A stretch of DNA of 64,000 nucleotides from assembly GCA_963822905.1 (NCBI GenBank), contig CAWGJF010000001.1, forward strand, positions 310,001 through 374,000, read 5' to 3'. The notes beneath the pieces are model-generated. The model saw only the letters and a list, made by a program, of their open reading frames with translations, had not been told where the DNA came from and did no database searches. This DNA is from CAWGJF01 sp963822905 (lineage in GTDB: Bacteria; Bacteroidota; Ignavibacteria; Ignavibacteriales; Ignavibacteriaceae). The translations under genes and the position numbers were made by a program. Below are positions 47,374-56,602 of the stretch, piece by piece (positions within the stretch are counted from its first letter, which is position 1; every line of letters begins with the position of its first letter).

Positions 47374-48648
47374 TTATTGAACCTTACTTTTTACTTTTGA
47401 TCTCCCCGGTTTCTTACCCCATTTTTTTTTCGGACGATTAGAAGACTGCTGAGATCCCGGTCTTCTTTTAAACTTCGGCCTGCTAAATTTAAACTCACCG
47501 GTTTTATTATCAACTAATTTGAATGGGTGATCATCAACAACCGGAATTTGTATTCTTATAAGTTTGTTTATAGACCTTAGATAATTTTTTTCCTGTGCAT
47601 CGCAGAAAGAAAGCGCTATTCCTTCAAGACCTGCTCTTCCGGTTCTTCCGATCCTGTGAATATAAGCTTCGGCGTATTCAGGAATATCAAAATTAATTAC
47701 ATGAGATAATTTTTGGATATCAATTCCACGTGCAGCAATATCAGTTGCAACAAGAACTCTTGTTCGTTTTGATTTAAAATTGTTTAATGCCTGTTGTCTT
47801 TTCTGCTGAGATTTATTTCCGTGAATTGAATCAGCAAAGATTTTAGCATCATTAAGAATTTTAGTAACGACATCCGCGCTATGTTTAGTTCGTGTAAACA
47901 CAAGTGCGGATTCAACATTTTCATCTTTTAGTATGTGGATCAGCAGATTTTTTTTATCAGCCTTTGAAACAAAATAAACTGACTGTTTAATTGCGTCAAC
48001 AGTTTTTAATTCCGGGGCAACTTCAATCTTTACAGGGTCAGTTACTATTGAATTCGCCAGTTTAATAATTTCATACGGCATAGTTGCAGAGAAAAATAAC
48101 GATTGTCTTTTCTCCGGTAACTTTTTAATTATTTCTTTTACATCATGAATAAAACCCATATCCAGCATTCTATCTGCTTCATCGAGTACGAACAACTTTA
48201 CATTGCTCAAATTGATGAATCTCTGGTTAATAAGATCAAGAAGTCTTCCCGGGGTCGCGACAAGAATATCTACACCACGTCTTAACTTTTCTGTTTGTGG
48301 TCTTTGAGATACTCCTCCGAAGACTACTGTGTTTTTTAAGTTTGTATATTTTCCATAAGCATTAAAGCTTTCACTTATCTGAACGGCAAGCTCTCTTGTT
48401 GGAGTAACAATTAAAGATTTAATTTTTCTTTTTGACTGATGAGATATTTTATCTTCGCTAAGTATTTGCAGAATGGGAATTGCGAATGCTGCAGTTTTAC
48501 CTGTTCCTGTTTGCGCACATCCCAGCAAGTCTCTTCTTTCAAGAATTACAGGTATAGCCTGTTCCTGGATTGGGGTTGGAACAGCGTATCCTTTATGGAG
48601 TAATGCTTTTTGTATAGGTTTAATTAAATTTAAATTTTCGAATGACAT
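47374..48648 (-). CDS. rhlE: DEAD-box RNA helicase, RhlE-like
   Basis: 424 residues with the Q motif (PTPIQEQAIP), motif I AQTGTGKT, Ia PTRELA, II VLDEADRM, III SAT and VI HRIGRTGRAG, followed by a short Lys/Arg-rich tail as in RhlE proteins. It remodels RNA in ribosome assembly or decay. No specific partner is nearby. The long region 48649-49060 upstream would carry its promoter. Confidence 0.9.
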   Translation of the reverse strand: MSFENLNLIKPIQKALLHKGYAVPTPIQEQAIPVILERRDLLGCAQTGTGKTAAFAIPILQILSEDKISHQSKRKIKSLIVTPTRELAVQISESFNAYGKYTNLKNTVVFGGVSQRPQTEKLRRGVDILVATPGRLLDLINQRFINLSNVKLFVLDEADRMLDMGFIHDVKEIIKKLPEKRQSLFFSATMPYEIIKLANSIVTDPVKIEVAPELKTVDAIKQSVYFVSKADKKNLLIHILKDENVESALVFTRTKHSADVVTKILNDAKIFADSIHGNKSQQKRQQALNNFKSKRTRVLVATDIAARGIDIQKLSHVINFDIPEYAEAYIHRIGRTGRAGLEGIALSFCDAQEKNYLRSINKLIRIQIPVVDDHPFKLVDNKTGEFKFSRPKFKRRPGSQQSSNRPKKKWGKKPGRSKVKSKVQ

Positions 48649-49060
48649 ATAACTTTCTGTTTTATTTTACCGAAGAAAACTTTCCCATCAGGAGAAGGCA
48701 GATATGTTTTATTACGGCAGTTTGTTCAAATAAGATTTGTTAAAAAGTGCGATCAGAAGTGATTAAATGAAGGCATATTTTAAAAATCACTAAACAAAGT
48801 TACGCTTATTATATCATTTCTCAAACAAAGAAGAAGACTCCTAAAGAAATAGCACTGTCAGGTTAATTGTAAATAAACAAATATTGTACGTGAATTGGGT
48901 GAAAAATCTACAAAATCAGTAGGCGAATTCATCTTTCTTTATAGAATAAATTCGGTATATTGTGCCCCTTAAATAAGTCATTTCGAAATTATTACCTGGT
49001 TAAGTGTCCTCAAGTGTCGTTTGTTAGTATTATTGAATATTAGAAAGAAGAGCAACAAGA
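48649..49060. promoter_or_regulatory. Divergent promoter region, helicase/sigma factor
   Basis: 412 AT-rich bases between two divergent genes. I find no ORF with a ribosome-binding site and no strong inverted repeat. It must hold the promoters of the helicase and of the sigma-factor gene, and a 5' leader of the latter is possible. Confidence 0.4.
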
Positions 49061-49918
49061 TTGAAAATAACCCGTCAACTGACCAACCGTGAAAGCAAAT
49101 CCATTGATCAATACTTTCTGGAAATAGGTAAGTTTAGTCTATTAACTCCCCAGGAAGAGATAGATTTAGCAATTAAAATCAGAAGCGGGGATATGAATGC
49201 CCAGAATAAATTGGTTAAAGCTAATTTAAGATTTGTTGTCTCTGTAGCTAAAATGTACCAGCACCAGGGTCTTTCATTGGGTGATTTAATTAATGAAGGC
49301 AATATCGGTTTAGTAAAAGCAGCGAAACGTTTTGATGAAACAAAGGGATTCAAATTTATTTCTTACGCAGTCTGGTGGATAAGACAGGGAATTATGTCTG
49401 CTATTGCAGATCAGTCAAGAGTTGTCAGGCTTCCGCTGAACCAGGTTGGAAATTTAACAAGACTTGGTAAAGCCTACAGGGAACTTGAACAAGAGTTTGA
49501 GCGAAAACCAACCACTGAAGAACTTGCAAAAATGCTTGAAATTTCTCCTGATGAACTTGCATATATTCTTCAGATTTCCGGCAGACAGGTTTCTGTTGAT
49601 GCACCCGTAAACAACAGTGACGAAAATAAAACAACATTGATTGATGTCCTCCATAACAGTGATCAGCCAATGCCGGATGAAAATTTAATGAGAGACTCCC
49701 TTGAAAAAGAAATTTCAGATATCCTTTCAATTCTTGATGAACGTGAAGCCGAAGTGATCAGACTTTCATACGGTATCGGCAGCAATCAAAAAGCTACATT
49801 AGAAGAAATCGGTGACAGGTTTAATCTTACAAGAGAAAGGATAAGACAGATCAAAGAAAAAGCGTTACGAAAATTGCGGAACTCAAAGAGAAGCAAAAAG
49901 TTAAAAGATTATCTTTAA
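49061..49918 (+). CDS. rpoD: RNA polymerase primary sigma factor, RpoD/SigA type
   Basis: 285 residues, the short SigA form usual in Bacteroidota and Ignavibacteria. The start TTG at 49061 follows AGAAAGAAGAGC; MKITRQLTNRESKSIDQYF is the familiar N-terminus, and no ATG comes earlier. Regions seen: 1.2 (TPQEEIDLAIKI), 2 with DLINEGNIGLVKAAKRFD and VWWIRQGI, 3, and 4 with the helix-turn-helix EEIGDRFNLTRERIRQIKEK. It directs housekeeping transcription. Confidence 0.95.
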   Translation: MKITRQLTNRESKSIDQYFLEIGKFSLLTPQEEIDLAIKIRSGDMNAQNKLVKANLRFVVSVAKMYQHQGLSLGDLINEGNIGLVKAAKRFDETKGFKFISYAVWWIRQGIMSAIADQSRVVRLPLNQVGNLTRLGKAYRELEQEFERKPTTEELAKMLEISPDELAYILQISGRQVSVDAPVNNSDENKTTLIDVLHNSDQPMPDENLMRDSLEKEISDILSILDEREAEVIRLSYGIGSNQKATLEEIGDRFNLTRERIRQIKEKALRKLRNSKRSKKLKDYL

Positions 49919-50078
49919 TAATAATTCCCATCTTTAGGCTCATTCTATAAACTAACTTTTTTTTCTTACTTTTCAAAAATATTCACGAAATAATCTTTTA
50001 AATTCAAGTGAATTTTTGTTATCAGTTGCATATATTGCACCTGTTATTAATGAAGCTGATAATAATGAAGGTGTTGAT

Positions 50079-50450
50079 ATGAAATCAAAAACATACTCAA
50101 AAATAATTAACATCCCCGAGCTGAAAGAATTTACTATTGCTTATCCTCAGTTTGCAGGTCTTGCAAAAGATGAAGGAAAGTTTTTATTTGATATAGTGAT
50201 GAAACCCGAAACATTTATCCAGGCAATGGTATTGACTGAATACGGAATGCCAGCCGTAACAAGTGTTGCGGAGTTATGTTTTAATGAGGCAAAGAAACGA
50301 AAAGGATTTAAATTTACAGGAAGAATGAAACAATTTATCGGCGCGATGATTGCCTCCTTAATGGCAGCGAATGGTTATCTGAGAACCGGAAGGAAAAAAT
50401 CCATAATTCATCGTGCTTACACCCGTGGCGAATTTTATGTTAAAAAGTAA
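50079..50450 (+). CDS. Small protein of unknown function
   Basis: 123 residues from the ATG at 50079, which has GAAGGTG 7 bases upstream; an upstream start at 50016 is possible but has no ribosome-binding site. The sequence is hydrophilic and helical, with a basic C-terminus (RTGRKKSIIHRAYTRGEFYVKK cut as KKSIIHRAYTRGEFYVKK). I do not recognise the family. It lies just upstream of a NarL-type regulator. Confidence 0.6.
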   Translation: MKSKTYSKIINIPELKEFTIAYPQFAGLAKDEGKFLFDIVMKPETFIQAMVLTEYGMPAVTSVAELCFNEAKKRKGFKFTGRMKQFIGAMIASLMAANGYLRTGRKKSIIHRAYTRGEFYVKK

Positions 50451-50512
50451 CATAAATTCAGTTTTTTTTATATATTTATACCAAATTCATACGAATAATT
50501 AATCCACCAAAA

Positions 50513-51205
50513 ATGAATAAAATTCGATTACTGCTTATTGAAGATAATCGACTTCTGCGTGAAGGTATTACTGCTTTAATTAAAAAGCAGTCCGATATGA
50601 CAATGGTTTCAACTGTCGGCAATGGTGAAAACATTTTAGAGATAATTGGTAAACAAAAACCGAATATAGTACTTCTGGATTTAGGCTTAAGAAGCCAGAA
50701 TAGCATGACTATTGTAAAATTAGTAAAAAAGAATTTTCCCGGAACCAAAATAATAGTTATGGACCTTATTCCCTTGCAGGCAGATGTTTTTGAATTTGTG
50801 CATGCCGGAGTATCAGGGTTTATTCTAAAAGATGCTTCAGTTAGTGATTTCCTTAAAACTATCAGATCTATTGCCAAAGGGCTTCAGGTTTTACCTCCTA
50901 ATTTAACCGGCTCCCTTTTTTCCCAGATAATTGAACACGCAATAAGTGAATCAAATTCTTCAGCTGTTATTGAGTCTGTTCGCATGACAAAACGTGAGCG
51001 GCAGGTGATCGAATTGATTGCAGAAGGTTTTACTAATAAAGAGATTGCTCAGAGACTTCATCTTTCTACTTATACAATAAAAAGTCATGTTCACAATATT
51101 CTTGAAAAGCTTGCACTAACTACTCGTGTTCAAATCGCAAAGTATTTACATGACTCAGAAAAAACGGAATCTGCTTCTGATAACATTTCTTTACTCGATG
51201 ATTAG
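50513..51205 (+). CDS. NarL/LuxR-type response regulator with altered receiver
   Basis: 230 residues: receiver domain (IEDN acidic pair, LLDLGLRSQNS with the phosphorylatable Asp, Lys in FILKD) and LuxR-type helix-turn-helix (KRERQVIELIAEGFTNKEIAQRL). At the conserved Thr/Ser position the sequence is VMDLIP, so the switch residue is an aspartate and activation may not follow the usual route. It shares this with the paralogue at 51706. No sensor kinase is adjacent. Confidence 0.88.
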   Translation: MNKIRLLLIEDNRLLREGITALIKKQSDMTMVSTVGNGENILEIIGKQKPNIVLLDLGLRSQNSMTIVKLVKKNFPGTKIIVMDLIPLQADVFEFVHAGVSGFILKDASVSDFLKTIRSIAKGLQVLPPNLTGSLFSQIIEHAISESNSSAVIESVRMTKRERQVIELIAEGFTNKEIAQRLHLSTYTIKSHVHNILEKLALTTRVQIAKYLHDSEKTESASDNISLLDD

Positions 51206-51230
51206 TTCTTCTCACCCATAAGATGTAATC

Positions 51231-51256
51231 CTTTTTTCATCCTTTAGTTCTATTGA
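51231..51256 (+). promoter_or_regulatory. CTTTTTTCATCC block, copy a
   Basis: Sequence TAATCCTTTTTTCATCCTTT begins at 51226, 78-90 bases before the gene at 51309. It matches four further copies in this window (52863, 54351, 62000, 62282). It is probably an activator or alternative-promoter element. Confidence 0.55.
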
Positions 51257-51308
51257 TTTTATAGTCTGGATTATTGTAACCTTTGTTAAACAAAAAAGGA
51301 ATAATTCA

Positions 51309-51674
51309 ATGAAAAATCTAATCCTGATTTCAGTACTATTAATTTCATTTTCATTATTTGCACAGGATAAAGTTGATGTGAAAAAAACAAGTACAAATGA
51401 TGATACCAATGTGTGGATGACCAGGATATCCTCAAATTCAGAAATGCGCAGTAAAATGATGGATATGATGATAGCCAAGACGGATGGCAACAAAGAAGAA
51501 ATGATGAACCTTGTAAATTCAATGCTAAGCAATCCGGGAATGAATAAAATGATATTTGCAACTAATTCCGGTAAAGCAGAGAATGAAGACATTTCAATAG
51601 AGCCACGTGGAATAACAAATGATAGTATTCAGGTTGGTAAAATTTATACAACCAAGCCGATACACAGGAAATAA
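51309..51674 (+). CDS. Small secreted protein of unknown function
   Basis: 121 residues with a clear signal peptide (to SLFAQ, about residue 18) and a methionine-rich helical stretch (SKMMDMMIAKTDGNKEEMMN). Unknown family. ATG preceded by AAAGGAATAATTC. It stands between the two NarL-type regulators and has the CTTTTTTCATCC block 78 bases upstream, so it probably belongs to the same stress regulon as the DUF4398 genes. Confidence 0.65.
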   Translation: MKNLILISVLLISFSLFAQDKVDVKKTSTNDDTNVWMTRISSNSEMRSKMMDMMIAKTDGNKEEMMNLVNSMLSNPGMNKMIFATNSGKAENEDISIEPRGITNDSIQVGKIYTTKPIHRK

Positions 51675-51705
51675 AAATAAAGTTTAATCTTTTAAGGTAT
51701 ATATT

Positions 51706-52425
51706 TTGAAAAATTCATTACCAGGAAAAGGAGTAATAAAAAAAATCAGGTTGTTGATCATTGAAGATAACCGTCTTTTGCGTGATGGAATACTTTCGAT
51801 CCTCAAACCTCATAGGGATATAGTGGTAATAGCTGCATCAGGAGATGGGAAGGACACTCTTGTTAAAATTAAGCAGTTAAAACCAAATGTAGTTCTTTTA
51901 GATTTGGGATTGCGAAGCCAGAATAGTTTGCACGTGGTGGAAATAGTGAAGAAAGATTTCCCGGAAGCAAAAATCATTGTTATGGATCTTGCCCCGGTGC
52001 AAGCGGATATTTTGCAATATGTAAAAGCAGGTGCCAATGGCTTCATTTTAAAAGATGCATCACTAAATGATTTTTTAATCACGATACGAACAGTATCTGA
52101 AGGTGCGACAGTTCTTCCGCCATTGTTAGTTGATTCCCTTTTTTCACAAATTGTTGATCACGCGGTCAGGGAAGGAAAATCCAGATTGAGTGAAGCAGTT
52201 AAAATGACCAAACGTGAACGTGAAGTTATAGGGTTTCTTGGCGAAGGTATGAGCAACAAAGAGATTGGTCAAAAAATCCGTGTATCCACGTATACGGTTA
52301 AAAGTCATATTCATAATATTATGGAGAAACTTGCTTTGCATACACGCCTGGAAATTGCAAATTATTCTTATTCAAATGATACACTTAAAACGATTGCTAA
52401 AAGTATGTCCATAATTAATTATTAG
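51706..52425 (+). CDS. NarL/LuxR-type response regulator with altered receiver, paralogue
   Basis: 239 residues, clearly homologous to the regulator at 50513 over its whole length: IIEDNRLL, LLDLGLRSQNS, VMDLAPVQAD, GFILKDAS, and the helix-turn-helix KREREVIGFLGEGMSNKEIG. The start used (TTG at 51706) gives a short basic extension; an internal alternative is possible. Like its paralogue it has Asp instead of Thr/Ser in VMDL. Both are orphan regulators within the stress block. Confidence 0.85.
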   Translation: MKNSLPGKGVIKKIRLLIIEDNRLLRDGILSILKPHRDIVVIAASGDGKDTLVKIKQLKPNVVLLDLGLRSQNSLHVVEIVKKDFPEAKIIVMDLAPVQADILQYVKAGANGFILKDASLNDFLITIRTVSEGATVLPPLLVDSLFSQIVDHAVREGKSRLSEAVKMTKREREVIGFLGEGMSNKEIGQKIRVSTYTVKSHIHNIMEKLALHTRLEIANYSYSNDTLKTIAKSMSIINY

Positions 52426-52472
52426 TTCATAACAATATGTTTTGTGATTGATTAAAATGAAAGAAGCTATAA

Positions 52473-52658
52473 ATGTTCCAGATAAATAATAAAGGAAATT
52501 GGATTGCTCTTAAAAAAAGAATCAGGGAAAAATATCCCAAAATAACTGCTGCCGATCTAAAACTGAACGAAGGGGATGAAAGCAATTTGTTAGCCCGTTT
52601 ACAGAAAAAATTTTCAAAGACTAAAAAAGAAATTATCAGGATGATTGATAAAGTTTAA
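52473..52658 (+). CDS. CsbD-like stress protein
   Basis: 61 residues with the CsbD pattern: GNWIALKKRIREKYPKITA, then DLKLNEGDESNLLARLQKKF and KKEIIRMIDKV. CsbD proteins are small, highly charged, induced by general stress and of unknown mechanism. Its position beside two regulators and the DUF4398 genes fits. No good ribosome-binding site is visible; GAAAGAAGC lies upstream. Confidence 0.7.
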   Translation: MFQINNKGNWIALKKRIREKYPKITAADLKLNEGDESNLLARLQKKFSKTKKEIIRMIDKV

Positions 52659-52996
52659 TGAATTTAACATTTTGGGTTTATACCATCATTATTTGTTTTT
52701 TTGTATTGAAGTTGATCTTATAGAAATATGTGTGTTCCAATTAATTCCATTCAATGTGAACCGTTCAGTAATGTTAGTAAGCGAATTAAAATAAAATCAG
52801 ACCCCTCATCAATTTAAAACTATCCTTGAACAGTTAGTTATTTTCTATCTATTGAACTAATACTTTTTTCATCCTTCCGCTCTATATCAATTAGAGTTTA
52901 TCATTGGTACATTATTTTAAAATTAAAACATGATTTTCTGTTTTTGAATGACAGAAATTGAAAATAATGTTACATTATAATTAAAAGGAGTATTCA
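52659..52996. promoter_or_regulatory. Upstream region of the DUF4398 operon with copy b of the block
   Basis: 338 bases without a gene. At 52863-52886 is CTTTTTTCATCCTTCCGCTC, a copy of the element found at 51231, 54351, 62000 and 62282, placed 111-134 bases before the DUF4398 gene. Confidence 0.55.
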
Positions 52997-53377
52997 ATGA
53001 AGAATATGAAAATAGCCATACTTACCGGGAGTTTTATCTTTGGCGTATTGCTTTCAGGATGTGGCAGCAGCCCTGCTGTGTTAGATGAAGAATCAACTAC
53101 CTCTTCAATTCGAGCCGCTGAAGAAGTAGGTGCATCAGATATTTCAAATGCATCTCTGTATTTACAACTGGCGAAAGAGGAACTCGAAAAAGCCCAGGTG
53201 TTTGCAAAAAATGGTGACAAAGAACTGGCCGATTCAATGCTGTTGCGTGCAAGCGCAGATGGCGAACTTGCTGTAGCACTGTCACGAAGCGATACTGACA
53301 AGAAGGAAGCTAAAGATGCTATTGATCGTGTAAAAAAGCTTCGATTAGACAACAACTTACCAGAAGAAAGGAATTAA
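52997..53377 (+). CDS. DUF4398 lipoprotein
   Basis: 126 residues, start at ATG 52997 after AAAAGGAGT, with a lipobox LLSGC (Cys22) and a DUF4398 helical body (ASLYLQLAKEELEKAQVF; DSMLLRASADGELAVALS). DUF4398 lipoproteins are envelope components often found with OmpA domains. It is in operon with the OmpA-DUF4398 gene 3 bp downstream. Confidence 0.85.
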   Translation: MKNMKIAILTGSFIFGVLLSGCGSSPAVLDEESTTSSIRAAEEVGASDISNASLYLQLAKEELEKAQVFAKNGDKELADSMLLRASADGELAVALSRSDTDKKEAKDAIDRVKKLRLDNNLPEERN

Positions 53378-53380
53378 TCT

Positions 53381-54202
53381 ATGAAACTCATAATATATTT
53401 TATTGCAATAGCATTTGCCGGGCTGCTTATTAGCTGCAGTGCAAGTGCGCCCCCGCAGGAATTAATCGACGCACGTCTCTCTTACCAACATGCAAGCACA
53501 GAGCAGGCAGGGGAATTAGTACCTGCAGAATTGCACAAAGCAAAAACAGCGCTGGACCTTGCCGAAAAATCTTTCCTGGAGGATCCTGATTCTTATAAGA
53601 CGCTTGATCTTTCATATGTAGCTGATCGTAAATCAAAACTGGCTGAAGCACTTGCTGTTACATTTGCTGAAAACTTAGCAACAGAAAAAGCTAAAAAAGA
53701 TTACGAAGTTACACAGACAGAAATTATGAAGAACAAAACAGAGCAGCTTTCTATTGAACAAAAAGCACGGATTGATGCTGAGAAAATTGCCTCTGATGCT
53801 TTAGCAGATCTTGCTAAACTTGCAGCAATTAAGGAAGAAGCACGTGGTCTTGTAATTACACTTTCAGGCAGTGTTCTTTTTGCTTCTAACGAATCAGCAC
53901 TTTTGCCTGCAGCACAGGATAGGCTAAACAAGGTTGCTGATGCACTTCTGATGACCAAAGAAAGACAGCTCATTGTTGAGGGTTTTACGGATTCACAGGG
54001 GTCTTCAGAATACAACCTGGTGTTGTCTCAAAGGCGCGCGGATGTGGTGCGCTCATATTTAATCTCACGCGGTTACCCGGGTAATCTGATTCAGGCGAAT
54101 GGAATTGGTGAAGACAGACCTGTTTCAGATAATACCAGCGCTGAAGGACGAGCCAACAATCGCCGGGTCGAGATTGTAGTTGATCGAATAGCCAAATTGT
54201 AA
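53381..54202 (+). CDS. DUF4398-OmpA lipoprotein
   Basis: 273 residues. A lipobox (LLISC, Cys19) is followed by a DUF4398 helical region with repeated A/K/E (to about 150), then an OmpA C-terminal peptidoglycan-binding domain (VEGFTDSQGSSEYNLVLSQRRADVV ... NNRRVEIVV, cut here as GFTDSQGSSEYNLVLSQRRA). It tethers the outer membrane to the peptidoglycan. ATG 3 bp after the preceding stop, with AAAGGAATT upstream. A strong terminator follows. Confidence 0.9.
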   Translation: MKLIIYFIAIAFAGLLISCSASAPPQELIDARLSYQHASTEQAGELVPAELHKAKTALDLAEKSFLEDPDSYKTLDLSYVADRKSKLAEALAVTFAENLATEKAKKDYEVTQTEIMKNKTEQLSIEQKARIDAEKIASDALADLAKLAAIKEEARGLVITLSGSVLFASNESALLPAAQDRLNKVADALLMTKERQLIVEGFTDSQGSSEYNLVLSQRRADVVRSYLISRGYPGNLIQANGIGEDRPVSDNTSAEGRANNRRVEIVVDRIAKL

Positions 54203-54228
54203 AGAAGTCTTAAATTTTATTTTGAAAA

Positions 54229-54268
54229 ACACAGACCCGGAAAATTATCCGGGTCTGTTTTATTTTTT
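54229..54268 (+). terminator. Terminator after the DUF4398 operon
   Basis: ACAGACCCGG (54231-54240) pairs perfectly with CCGGGTCTGT (54249-54258), 8-nt loop, followed by TTTATTTTTTT. Confidence 0.9.
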
Positions 54269-54350
54269 TCATAATCACATATTCGTTCAACATTTTCCCC
54301 GCAAACTCCGGTCATAAAGGATTAAATATATCTTCCCCTGGAAGTAGTTC

Positions 54351-54374
54351 CTTTTTCATCCCTTTGGGCTATAG
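54351..54374 (+). promoter_or_regulatory. CTTTTTCATCC block, copy c
   Basis: CTTTTTCATCCCTTTGGGCT at 54351-54370, about 115-140 bases before the KaiC-like gene, preceded by TAGTTC as in the other copies. Confidence 0.55.
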
Positions 54375-54489
54375 TTTTATTTCATAGATTTGTTAAAATT
54401 TTGATAGTATAAATTAAACTCAAAAATTCTTCTAAAGGCATGAAAAAATTTATTCTGCTGACAAAGACAAAATATTTATAGAGAATAAA

Positions 54490-56233
54490 ATGAAGAAAAA
54501 AGCAGTAAAATTTAAGAGAATAACCCTTCCAAAATCTCCCACAAGCATTCAAGGATTTGACGAAATCACAGGCGGCGGATTACCAAAAGGCAGACCGACA
54601 CTTGTATGCGGTGGCGCAGGTTGCGGTAAAACACTTTTTGCAATAGAATTTCTCGTTCGCGGCGCAACTGTTTACAATGAACCGGGAGTATTTATTTCTT
54701 TCGAGGAAACGGAAAAAGAACTTACTGCAAACGTTACTTCACTGGGATTCGATTTGACAGATCTTATAAAACGCAAAAAGATTTGGCTTGAGCACGTTCA
54801 CCTTGAGAAGGGGGAAATAGAACAGAAAGGTGAATATGATTTAATTGGATTGTTCGTTCATATCCATAATGCTATAGAAAGCATTGGTGCTAAGCGCGTT
54901 GTGCTGGATACTATTGAATCACTCTTTTCAGAACTTCCCAATCCTACAGCAGTGCGTACAGAATTGCGGCGGTTATTTAGCTGGTTGAAAAAGAAAAATG
55001 TTACAACAATTGTTACCGGGGAAAAAGGTGAGGGTTCATTAACGCGCCAGGGTTTAGAGGAGTACGTTTCCGATTGTGTTATTGTATCTGGATCATAGAG
55101 TTACTGATCAATCATCCATCAGGCGATTACGCATTGTTAAGTACCGGGGCTCAACACACGGAACTAATGAATATCCTTTTTTAATTGATGAAGATGGGTT
55201 TTCCGTTCTGCCTGTAACTTCACTTGGATTAAATCACATTTCATCTACCGAAAGAATTTCCTCAGGTATTCCGCGTCTTGATACAATGTTATCAGGTAAA
55301 GGTTACTTTCGCGGCAGTACAGTGTTAGTTTCTGGTACTGCAGGTACAGGCAAGACAAGTCTTGCAGCGCAATTTGTTGAAGCTGCATGTAAACGGGGTG
55401 AAAAGGTTCTGTATTTTGCTTTCGAAGAATCACCGAGTCAGTTTATGCGTAATATGTCTTCCATAGGAATTCACCTGGATCAGTGGGTAAAAAAAGGATT
55501 ACTTCACTTTCATGCAACTCGTCCGACTTTCCACGGGTTGGAACAACATTTAACAACAACTATCAAATTAATTAATAAAGTTAAACCGCAAATTGTAGTT
55601 CTTGATCCTATTGATGCATTTGTTATGGGAACCAATCAAACTGAAGTTAAAACAATGCTTCTTCGCCTTGTGGATTTTTTAAAGATGAACAACATTACCG
55701 CTTTTTTCGCAAGTCTCTCTACTGCGGGTGATGTTCAGGAACTTACAGATATGGCAATATCTTCGTTAATAGATACCTGGCTTCTGCTGCGTGATATTGA
55801 AATTGGCGGTGAGCGTAACAGGGGTTTATACATTCTCAAATCGCGGGGGATGTCACATTCAAATCAGATTCGTGAATTTTTACTAACAGATCACGGAATA
55901 GAATTGCTTGATGTGTATGTTGGTCCTGAAGGTGTATTAACCGGCTCAGCCCGGTTATCACAAGAAGCAAAAAATGATTCAGAAAGATTAATGCAGCAAC
56001 AGGAAATTGAACGGAAACAATCCGAAATAGAACTTAAACGTGCTGCTCTTGATGCCCAGATTATTGTGTTAAAATCTGAATTTAAGGAAGAAGAATCTAA
56101 AACACTTAAACTGATTGAGATGGAAAAAGCAACCACTAAAAGGTTCTCGGAAAATCAGGAAAAAATGGCAACAAGCAGAAAAGCAGATAAGTCTGTGAGA
56201 AAAGCCAGGAAATCATTAAGAAAAATAAAATGA
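54490..56233 (+). pseudogene. KaiC-like ATPase with one frameshift
   Basis: The first frame (203 residues) holds the first RecA-like domain: Walker A GGAGCGKT at 41-48, FISFEETEKEL. It stops at 55098. The second domain continues in another frame (SGTAGTGKTSLAAQF, AFEESPSQF, VVLDPIDAFVMG) and ends in a long coiled-coil, Lys-rich tail at 56233. Removing one T near 55088-55091 fuses both (VIVLDHRV), giving about 580 codons, the usual two-domain KaiC length. Such proteins in non-photosynthetic bacteria are stress-associated ATPases without a clock. No KaiA or KaiB is present. Confidence 0.85.
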
Positions 56234-56582
56234 TTTATTTTGCACAAAACTTATAAAGTTTAAAACCAGGAATAAATATGATAAAATAATTCCACGTGTA
56301 AATAACTATCCAAAAGATTTAGCCCCTTTTCCATTCCTTTGTTTTAGTTACCTCTTTCTTATTTCAAAAACAGATGTGACTTGTATTGAATTTTTCACAT
56401 CTCCAGCTTTACCTGGTTTTGTTTGCCTGCTCCGCCCTGGTGTGAGCCACCTGGTAATCGAATAGATATTGCCGGCAGTAGTTGTTAGAAAAATTTGAAG
56501 ATCATTAATTCAAAGAACTTTTTTTACAAATTATTTTTGCCAGGGAACTTTATTACCTATTGACTTTTTACTTATTAAAGAG
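56234..56582. other. Intergenic region between KaiC-like gene and cassette block
   Basis: About 350 bases without a gene. It contains a degraded sixth copy of the regulatory block at 56324-56347 (CCCCTTTTCCATTCCTTTG) but no start codon and no intact gene follows on the plus strand. The stretch from 56440 to 56582 would be the flanking site of the cassette block. Confidence 0.5.
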
Positions 56583-56592
56583 GTTAGGTGCA
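56583..56592. repeat. Inverted terminal repeat of segment C (left end)
   Basis: GTTAGGTGCA; its exact reverse complement TGCACCTAAC is at 57803-57812. The sequence fits the integron R' consensus GTTRRRY. The two enclose the three small genes at 56603-57732. Confidence 0.6.
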
Positions 56593-56602
56593 ATTTATTG
56601 TA

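Noticed and set aside
54490..56233. Programmed frameshift in the KaiC-like gene
   Set aside because: No slippery heptamer or hairpin at the junction; a single extra T explains it.
54490..56233. Circadian clock gene cluster
   Set aside because: No KaiA or KaiB; KaiC-like ATPases without a clock are common outside cyanobacteria.
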